64,000 nucleotides of DNA from Glandiceps talaboti. Its lineage: Eukaryota; Hemichordata; Enteropneusta; Spengelidae. The DNA is taken from positions 7,045,001-7,109,000 of the forward strand of contig NC_135558.1 in the NCBI RefSeq assembly GCF_964340395.1, given 5' to 3'. The stretch's first letter is position 1. Each line of letters begins with the position of its first letter. The translations under genes and the position numbers were made by a program. Shown one piece after another: positions 56,497-64,000 of this stretch. The notes beneath the pieces were generated by a model. That model saw only the letters and a program-made list of their open reading frames with translations, was not told the DNA's origin and made no database searches.

Positions 56497-59400
56497 TTAT
56501 GGATAACCTAAAAATTTCCTTAATCGAGCAAAAAAACCACCGGAGCTTCCAGCAGGCTTCACTGGTTCGGTTTTTACTGGTTCAGGCTCCACAGGTTCAG
56601 CTTCCACTGGTTCTGGCTTCACTGGTTCAGGCTCCACGGGTTCAGTTTTCACTGGTTCAGCTTCCACTGCTTCAGCTTCCACTGCTTCAGTTTTCACTGC
56701 TTCTGCTTCCACTGCTTCAGTTTTCACTGGTTCAGCTTCCACTGATTCTGCTTCCACTGGTTCTGTTTTCACTGCTTCAGCTTCCACTGGTTCAGTTTTC
56801 ACTGCTTCTGCTTCCACTGGTTCAGTTTTCACTGGTTCAGCTTCCACTGGTTCTGCTTCCACTGGTTCTGTTTTCACTGCTTCAGCTTCCACTGGTTCAG
56901 CCTCTACTGCTTCAGCTTCCACTGGTTCAGTTTTCACTGGTTCAGCTTCCACTGGTTCAGTTTTCACTGGTTCAGCTTCAACTGATTCAGCCTCCACTGC
57001 TTCAGCTTCCACTGGTTCCGTTTTCACTGCTTCTGCTTCCACTGGTTCAGTTTTCACTGCTTCAGCTTCCACTACTTCGGCCTCCACTGCTTCAGCCTCC
57101 ACTGCTTCAGCTTCCACTGGTTCAGTTTTCACTGCTTCAGTTTTCACTGCTTCAGCTTCCACTGCTTCAGCCTCCACTAGTTCAGCTTCCACTGCTTCAG
57201 CTTCCACTGCTTCAGCTTCCACTGCTTCAGCCTCCACTGCTTCAGCCTCCACTAGTTCAGCTTCCACTGCTTCAGCTTCCACTACTTCAGCTTCCACTGC
57301 CTCAGCTTCCACTGCTTCAGCCTCCACTGCTTCAGCTTCCACTGCTTCAGCTTCCACTACTTCAGCCTCCACTGCTTCAGCCTCCACTAGTTCAGCTTCC
57401 ACTGCTTCAGCCTCCACTGCTTCAGCCTCCACTGGTTCAGCTTCCACTGGTTCAATTTTCACTGCTTCAGCTTCCACTACTTCAGCCTCCACTGCTTCAG
57501 CCTCCACTAGTTCAGCTTCCACTGCTTCAGCCTCCACTGCTTCAGCTTCCACTGGTTCAGTTTTCACTGCTTCAGCTTCCACTACCTCAGCCTCCACTGC
57601 TTCAGCCTCCACTGCTTCAGCTTCCACTGGTTCAGTTTTCACTGCTTCAGCTTCCACTGCTTCAGTTTTCACTGCTTCAGCTTCCACTGCTTCAGCCTCC
57701 ACTGGTTCAGCCTCCACTGCTTCAGCCTCCACTGGTTCAGCTTCCACTGGTTCAGCTTCCACTGGTTCAGTTTTCACTGCTTCAGCCTCCACTGGTTCAG
57801 CTTCCACTGGTTCAGCTTCCACTGCTTCAGTTTTCACTGCTTCAGCTTCCACTGCTTCAGCTTCCACTGGTTCAGTTTTCACTGCTTCAGCTTCCACTGG
57901 TTCAGTTTTCACTGGTTCAACTTCCACTGCTTCAGCTTCCACTGCTTCAGTTTTCACTGCTTCTGCTTCCACTGGTTCAGTTTTCACTGCTTCAGCTTCC
58001 ACTGCTTCAGCCTCCACTGGTTCAGCTTCCACTGGTTCAGTTTTCACTGCTTCAGCTTCCACTGCTTCTGCTTCCACTGCTTCAGCTTCCACTGCTTCAG
58101 CCTCCACTGCTTCAGCTTCCAGTGCTTCAGTTTTCACTGGTTCAGTTTTCACTGCTTCAGCTTCCACTGCTTCTGCTTCCACTGCTTCAGCTTCCACTGC
58201 TTCAGCCTCCACTGCTTCAGCTTCCAGTGCTTCAGCTTCCACTGGTTCAGTTTGAACTGGTTCAGCTTCCACTGGTTCAGCTTCCACTAGTTCAGTTTGA
58301 ACTGACATTACAGGTTCAGACTTCACATATTCACTGTTAACTGTGTTTACTGGCTCTGGATTTACTTTTGTAGGTGGTTCTATGGAAAATAAATATAAAC
58401 ATAAAAATTAAATTATAATATCACAGTTCAGACTAAACGTAAAAAATCACTTGTCTTGCAAGACTGTAGAAAATGTTTGTCCACAACAGAAGAATATAGA
58501 TAACACAAAAGACAACCTGGGATTGAATCATGGGCCTTTATCCTTCGTCTAAAGCTATCTTAGCTACTGTATGTTGGTTTTGAACATTGGCAATCATTTG
58601 AACAAATGGTATGACGTGCGCCTATAGTAAAATTGATATCGAGGTAGAATTTACTGAAGTTCAATTTTGATTGGATCCCCAACAACATGTTATATGGGCA
58701 ACTCATTTATATGTAGATCTGTGTACACATGTTTGTATTTGTTTACTCACGTGTATTAGCTGCTGTTTTGACCACTTTCTCTGTTTTGGGTTTTGCACCA
58801 GTATCTTTATTTGAGGATGTACAGTAGTTCACACGATATGTTCCACATATTTGATGTCCTCTCTGTCCAGAAAAAAAATGTCGTCATAGTTACACTTACA
58901 GTTTGAGATTTGTGGCAAACTCACCTTATGACTGGACACTTCAATCAAGGGTAGTCAAATCTGGTTTCGCAATAGTTGCAATGTTTGTAATCATTTTTTT
59001 TATTTTGTTGTTGAGCTTTACTAGTTTGCAACAAACAATAAAGCTAAAATTCAGCTATACAAACTCAAGTAGATGGCATGTAAAACGCTTTTTAGCTGCC
59101 AAAAATAGGACCTTTCTTTACATGTAAATAGTCTCTAAACTTGAGAGCTCGCTCACGTTTTCAAATTTTGTGGTTCTTCACTACCTTCGCTGTTATACAC
59201 AAGGTTATCCACCTGGAATATTTACATCGCACCATCTATTTGAGTTTCTACAGTTGGATTTGTAACTTTAGTAGCAAGTGCAAACCCCAGAACGATAAAA
59301 AAGAAAACAAAAAAAGAAAACCCCAATAATAAATTGCACCTAGTTAAGAAGTTCATTTTATCTCTTGGTTTGTGTTGAGACGTCTTAGAAACTTACTACA

Positions 59401-59700
59401 TTCCAGTGCTACACTTGTTGCAGTTACATTGATGTACTATTTGTACACTTGTTTGCTAGGGACAGCAGTTTAAATCGAATTTCGTGTATAGGCCTAATGA
59501 TAAATCGATACTGCGTCTGCTCTCTGCAGGCAGGACTAAAATCAACATGGGTAAACATTGCAGTGTTACATCTCACCCCTCCTTCTTCAGCTCTGCGTCA
59601 CGAATCGTTGTTTATGATACATGCATGCATTCAAAGAACCTACCTGTAGTCTTCCACTGAACAGCAGCATCGGTCGCAGGGTCCTAACGATGGTCGCCAT
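56497..59700 (-). CDS. NDUFV3-like B, giant pentapeptide-repeat paralog lacking the C-terminal domain
   Basis: Exons 59644-59700, 58751-58862 and 56497-58379 join in frame to 683 aa. Exon 1 (MATIVRTLRPMLLFSGRLQ) and exon 2 (RGHQICGTYRVNYCTSSNKD) are clear paralogs of A and C, so mitochondrial import is likely. Exon 3 begins like C (QPPTKVNPEPV, NSEYVKSEPV), then runs into roughly 115 five-residue units of the types VEAEA, VEAEP, VKTEP and VEAEL. It ends VKPAGSSGGFFARLRKFLGYP. The conserved NDUFV3 end (YYGYN..SFYDIESAMIPHR) is missing, and no exon for it was seen downstream. B therefore either lost the part that binds complex I or is a decaying copy. The open frame alone is weak evidence, since a 15-nt unit without stops stays open; the opposite strand is open as well. 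Splice sites are intact (acceptors TTTCTGGACAG and TTTTCCATAG). Confidence 0.75.
56540..58290. repeat. 15-bp coding minisatellite in NDUFV3-like B exon 3
   Basis: About 115 units of 15 bp, reading (G/C)TGGAAGCTGAAGCA or GTGAAAACTGAACCA on the minus strand. Unit types are intermixed rather than strictly alternating, unlike the 30-bp order in gene C. Confidence 0.95.
58863..59643. other. Intron 1 of NDUFV3-like B, with foldback remnants
   Basis: Parts around 58905-58935, 59030-59080 and 59215-59250 are the reverse complement of intron 1 of gene C (about 61590-62070). They include GCACCATCTATTTGAGTTTC and CAGCTATACAAACTCAAGTA. The copy in C carries a complete foldback; here its centre is different. 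Confidence 0.7.
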
Positions 59701-60972
59701 GTTATGTTGCTTTATAGAAATGGGATATTCATTGTTCATCAAATGCGTTACATAATTGGTCTAGACGGGTCTAGAATGTCAATGACCTAGCAGAGACTAA
59801 ATTTAGCATGCAAGCCCGACTTTACAGTCATTTCACTGGTTCAGAAATATCTTTATAAGTAATATAACTTCTTTCCCTTCTGTGCAAGCTTTACTCAGTT
59901 ATATATGACGCTATTTATTTGTTCCAGGTTGTATTTTCCGACTTTACACATCTATTCATGACGTCAAACCACAGGGTGCTCAGGCTGTTAGTTTTGTTTA
60001 CAAATACATACATACATACATACATACATACATACATACATACATACATACATACATACATACATACATACATACATACATCATACATACATACATACAT
60101 ACATACATACATACATACATACATACATACATACATACATACATACAAACAAACAAGTAAACAAAATTTTTTCAAAAAATTAAACAAGTAAACAAACAAA
60201 CAAACAAACAAATAAATAAACAAACAAACAAACGAACAAACAAACAAACAAACAAACACAAACAAACAAATTACCCGACACATGAGTAGATACATACATG
60301 AATAAACGACAACAAACCAACGAACAAACACTGCCCCCCCCCCCCCCTTCCGAAATGGTCACAAATGCGAGTCCCGAATTCCTCCGTATGCAAGCAGGAC
60401 TAGTAACAGGTAAACAGGCACTGGAAATAAATTATAGTACAGTATAGTGTCATGTCGTGTCGTGTCGTGTAGTCTAGACTAATCTAGTCTAGTCTAGTTT
60501 ATTTGAAATGAACTAATATGTAGAAACCACATATGGTAAACACACAAACAAAAATATCAAATATGTATAAAACACTGAATTAATATATTGAATACAAAGA
60601 TAAGATTCAATTAATGAATTTCCAGATTACTGACAATGATACAGTATACCCAATGTAGTATACATACTATACTCCCCTCCCCCGGAGGACGAGGTGTACC
60701 TGTATATTGTTTTCGTCTTTTGTATATCACAAAACATGGCAAAAATATCACTTTGCAGAGCTCTGTACATATATACCATGTAGCTACAGTAGGTAAATGA
60801 CTGTAGAGTTGGCCGTGGCCATGCAAGCTGATTTGACATTGAATTGAGTTTCTGCCAGCTATAGGTCGTTGACATGCAAGAGCTCGACCCATTTACGGTG
60901 TATTCCCGTAGACAGTTCACTACCAATATATTATGCAATGCATTTGTTAAACAACGAAAATCCCATTCCAAC
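59701..60972. promoter_or_regulatory. Shared head-to-head upstream region of NDUFV3-like B and C
   Basis: The two start codons point away from each other across 1.27 kb. About 50 bp upstream of each ATG is related in mirror orientation (GCATTTGATGAACAATGAAT for B, GCATTTGTTAAACAACGAAA for C). The centre holds CATA and AAAC arrays, a C-run near 60333 and a TCGTG/CTAGT simple-sequence patch near 60450-60500. Confidence 0.6.
60002..60270. repeat. (CATA)n then (AAAC)n compound microsatellite
   Basis: CATA units to about 60147 with one frame slip near 60081, then AAAC units to about 60270. Confidence 0.96.
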
Positions 60973-63385
60973 ATGGCGACCATTGTTAGGACCCTGCGAC
61001 CGATCTTATTAAGTGCAAGACTGCAGGTAGGTTCTTTGCACCCATGCATTTATCATTAACAATTTATTTTGATAATATTAAGTACTTTTCTTTTGGAATC
61101 ATCACGCAGAGTTCAAGAAGGAAGGGTGTGATCTATAGTGCTGCCAAGTTTTCCATAGCGATTCCACTGAGTCCAGCATTACAATGTTACATGTAGTTTA
61201 GCCTTGGATTTATTGTTATTATTATTGCTATTATTACATTATTTTATTAATTACCTGTAATATATACTTCCATAGTTTAGCAGACAGCAGACGAGGTATC
61301 AATTATCACTAGGAATACATTTTGTATTTTAAGACGAATTTGGTTTATAGACTGTTGTACCATGGAGGTATAAAAATAGATGATGGTTGTACCTCGCAAA
61401 GTTACAATAATGTAACTGCAACAAGTGTAGCACTGAAATGTAGAAACTTGTAGATACATCTCAACACATCAGGGATGAACTGAAATTCATCAGAACTATT
61501 TGCCAAAACTGTACGTAGCTTCAATAAGTTTTTTTTTACGTTTGATTATTTTTAGTTTTAAGCGTTTATCTATAAATTATCGTTCGGTTTGCACTCAAAT
61601 CCAAACTCAAATAGACGGTGCGATGAAAATATGCTAGGTAGGTGGATTCATCTTTTATTAAATCACGCTTTAGGTCAATCCGCCAAAAAATCGGACATTT
61701 CCTTGCTCCACTGATCTAACATGACGTACTCTATTCTCCAAAGTACCTTGGTTATAACCCTGTCAAAACAGCAAATACAGCAAAGCACCACATCTCGGGT
61801 TCGGAGAGTAAGGAAATGTCAGAGTTTTGGCAGGTACGACCTACTTTAGGAGATGAATCCGCCCGACTAGTGCGATGCAGATTTGCAAATCATCTATTTG
61901 AGTTTGTATAGCTGAATTGTAGCTTTAGTTTTGAGTGCAAACTATAAAAAGCTCAAAAACCAAAAAAGTAAAACCTGCATAATAAAACACTAATGCTACA
62001 ATTATTGCAGATGTTATTGCCCTCAGACCATAGTGTCCATTCAAGTGGTGAGTTTGCCACAATTAACGTTAAGTTTGAAACAGTATATGATGACATTTTG
62101 TATGACAGAGAGGACATCAAATATGTGCAACACATCGTGTGAACTACTGTGCATCCTCAAGTAAAGACACTGGTGCAAAACCCAAAAAACAGAAAGTGGT
62201 CAAACCAGCAGCTAAGTCACGTGAGTAAACTTGGCAAACACAAACGTGTGTATGTCTACATATACTGCACGTAAGGGGTTGCCCGTATAACAGGTTGCTG
62301 GGGGGAACCAATGGAAATAAAACTTCAGCAAACGTACCTGTCTATTACTCCTTACCACTAAAGCAGACGTCATTTACCATTTATTCAAATGACAGACACT
62401 GTTTAAAATCCAACTAAAATAGCTTAACATGAAGAATAAAGGCCCATGATTCAATCCCAGGTTGTCACATTTGTGTTATCTATCAGTATAGTCATAAGGA
62501 TTACATAGGAGTATTCTTCTGTTCTGGACCAACCTCTTCTATAGCCTTGCAAGACAACCGGTTTTCTAACCCTAGTCTGAACCGTGATTTTTAAATGTAA
62601 TCTTGTATTTATTTTCCATAGAACCACCTAAGAAAGTGAAGCAAGCAAATCCAGAGCCAGTAAAACCAGTCAAAAGTGAGTATGTGAAGTCTAAACATGT
62701 GAAGTCAGTACTAATGAAGCCTAAACCAGTGAAGCCTAAACCAATGAAAGCTGAACCTGTGGAGCCTGAACCAGTACTAGTGAAAGCTGAACCAGTGAAA
62801 GCTGAACCTGTGGCGTCTGAACAAGTGAAAGCTGAACCTGCGAAGTCTGAACCTGTGGAGCCAGAACTAGTAAAAGCTGAACCTGTGGAGTCTGAACCAG
62901 TGAAAGCTGAACCTGTGGAGTCTGAACCAGTGAAAGCTGAACCTGTGGAGTCTGAACCAGTGAAAGCTGAACCTGTGGAGTCTGAACCAGTGAAAGCTGA
63001 ACCTGTGGAGTCTGAACCAGTGAAAGCTGAACCGGTGGAGTCTGAACCAGTGAAAGCTGAACCTGTGGAGTCTGAACCAGTGAAAGCTGAACCTGTGGAA
63101 TATGAAACTGTAGAATCTGACCCAGTGAAAGCTGAACCTGTGGAGTCTGAACCAGTGAAAACTGAACCTGTGGAGTCTGAACCTGTAGAATCTGACCCAG
63201 TGAAAGCTGAACATGTGGAGCCTGAACCAGTGAAAGCTGAACAAGTTAAACCAATGGAATTTAGAAATGACCAATATGACAGCAAGGATTACTATGGTTA
63301 CAACAAGTATTCATTTTATGATATCGAGTCAGCAATGATTCCACATAGAATGAAACAGCCATCCCCATATCAGAAGTTCAAATAG
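60973..63385 (+). CDS. NDUFV3: NDUFV3-like C, repeat-expanded paralog with intact C-terminus
   Basis: Exons 60973-61026, 62109-62220 and 62622-63385 join in frame to 309 aa. The presequence MATIVRTLRPILLSARLQ, exon 2 (RGHQICATHRVNYCASSSKD) and the end FRNDQYDSKDYYGYNKYSFY, DIESAMIPHRMKQPSPYQKF match gene A closely. Between them lies an expansion of ten-residue units VESEPVKAEP (about nine clean copies plus degenerate ones at both ends). Mammalian NDUFV3 also has a long isoform with an extra low-complexity region ahead of the same C-terminal segment, so a long linker is compatible with function. C is probably a working complex I subunit or a tissue-specific version; this is inference. The 3' flank resembles that of A, including the CA run and polyadenylation context. 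Confidence 0.87.
61587..61942. mobile_element. Foldback element of about 356 bp in intron 1 of NDUFV3-like C
   Basis: The outer arms GTTTGCACTCAAA and TTTGAGTGCAAAC lie at the edges. Inner arms pair too: CAAACTCAAATAGACGG with CATCTATTTGAGTTTG, GGTGGATTCATCT with AGATGAATCCGCC, and GACATTTCCTTGCTCC with AGTAAGGAAATGTC. It has no coding capacity. Related arms in intron 1 of gene B suggest insertion before the B/C duplication. Confidence 0.75.
62700..63245. repeat. 15/30-bp coding minisatellite in NDUFV3-like C exon 3
   Basis: Higher-order 30-bp units GAACCTGTGGAGTCTGAACC + AGTGAAAGCT run from about 62867 to 63240, preceded by less regular 15-bp units. Clean copies are nearly identical, which points to recent expansion. 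Confidence 0.95.
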
Positions 63386-63541
63386 TTGAAACATTTAAAC
63401 AAGTTGTTCACTGCAGCAATGCAACTGATTCTAAACTAGACTCAATGTTATAATTGGTACTACTGAAATATTGATCATCCAGTGGAAAACATATGGATTG
63501 TTTTACCTATTCCTATACACACACATGCATGCACACTCATA

Positions 63542-63544
<3 letters not shown>

Positions 63545-63591
<47 letters not shown>

Positions 63592-63663
63592 TACAAACAC
63601 ACACATGCATGCACGCGTGCACACACACACGCACGCACGCACACACACACACACACACACAAA
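63545..63663. repeat. (AC)n microsatellite
   Basis: Two AC blocks separated by GCATGCACGCGTG-type sequence, in the 3'UTR of gene C. Confidence 0.96.
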
Positions 63664-63842
63664 CAAATGGATTGGAAACTGTAGAAAGACATGTAAATAC
63701 ATGTACAATGTTGAGTAAAATTTCTTATACATGGATTTTGCATACGGAAAAGAAAGTTGGGATGATTTGGACACTAACAAAATAATTTTCTGCACCATGA
63801 AATGTGATATTCTGTTTTAGTTTTGGTGTTTGATGTACTGTA

Positions 63843-63848
63843 AATAAA
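63843..63848 (+). terminator. Polyadenylation signal of NDUFV3-like C
   Basis: AATAAA in the context CTGTAAATAAATG, 458 nt after the stop codon, matching the signal of gene A. Confidence 0.7.
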
Positions 63849-64000
63849 TGGGACTAAAGTTTCTATTCCTATATTATACCACATAAGTTTCAAAGACTTT
63901 AATATTGCTTTCTGATCATTCTATGTTTTTACAGTACATGTTATGCCTTTTGAGAAGTTCTGCATGTGTTGTTAGAACTTATCACATGCAGTCAGCGACA

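Larger units (their letters stand above)
63386..64000. other. 3' flank of NDUFV3-like C
   Basis: Resembles the 3' flank of gene A (GTTCACTGCAGCAATG, TTATAATTGGTACTACTGAA). It contains an AC array at 63545-63663 and AATAAA at 63843-63848. No further gene starts before the window ends. Confidence 0.75.

Noticed and set aside
56499-58340. 613-codon open frame on the plus strand (Leu/Pro/Gln repeats)
   Set aside because: It is the antisense shadow of the 15-nt coding repeat of NDUFV3-like B. The minus frame has presequence, matching exons and splice sites; this one has none.
62572-63285. Minus-strand frames rich in GSDSTGSAFT and HRFSFHWFRL
   Set aside because: Shadows of the 30-bp repeat in NDUFV3-like C exon 3, which reads as a proper gene on the plus strand.

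Overview
This window is nuclear DNA from an invertebrate animal. The genes have introns with GT..AG junctions, the intergenic space is AT-rich, and it is crowded with microsatellites, minisatellites and foldback (MITE-like) elements. The protein set (flotillin-1, NUBPL, a DOMON/DBH-family protein, NDUFV3-like proteins) is bilaterian. I could not settle the phylum; a lophotrochozoan or an invertebrate deuterostome both fit. There is no sign of an operon, CRISPR array, integrated virus or rRNA.

Layout. 1-5.6 kb holds repeats, including a 141-bp palindrome and a 34-bp minisatellite. 5.6-5.9 kb (minus) is the first coding exon of a DOMON-domain protein of the dopamine-beta-hydroxylase/MOXD type; its other exons were not found. 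6-17 kb shows no gene. About 17.0-21.7 kb (plus) is an unrecognised single-pass membrane protein of 761 aa, encoded in one exon behind a 5'UTR intron. 25.6-34.6 kb (minus) is a complete ten-exon NUBPL gene (349 aa), the Fe-S assembly factor of respiratory complex I. 36.8-48.2 kb (plus) is a complete flotillin-1 gene (427 aa), head-to-head with NUBPL. 51.6-63.4 kb contains three NDUFV3-like genes (complex I 9/10-kDa subunit): A (plus, 122 aa), B (minus, 683 aa) and C (plus, 309 aa). B and C form a head-to-head inverted duplication.

The most striking points are: (1) flotillin-1 exon 2 is present twice, 38 nt apart. The copies have identical length and phase, about 35 of 167 bases differ, and only 5 of 56 residues differ. 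Including both gives an immediate stop, so this looks like a mutually exclusive exon pair. (2) The 3' splice acceptor of the last NUBPL exon, with its branch-point-like motif and the first bases of the exon, has been amplified into a satellite of 40 further copies filling intron 9. Each copy looks like a usable acceptor, and each leads to a stop within a few codons. (3) The NUBPL exon 1 donor and the flotillin exon 4 donor also have extra local copies, so duplication across splice junctions recurs here. (4) NDUFV3-like B and C carry pentapeptide arrays absent from A, and B has lost the conserved C-terminal domain.

Functionally, NUBPL and the NDUFV3-like genes both concern complex I; flotillin-1 between them is a membrane-microdomain scaffold with no obvious link. 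Reading frames and exon phases were checked by hand; expression and splicing predictions are inference.
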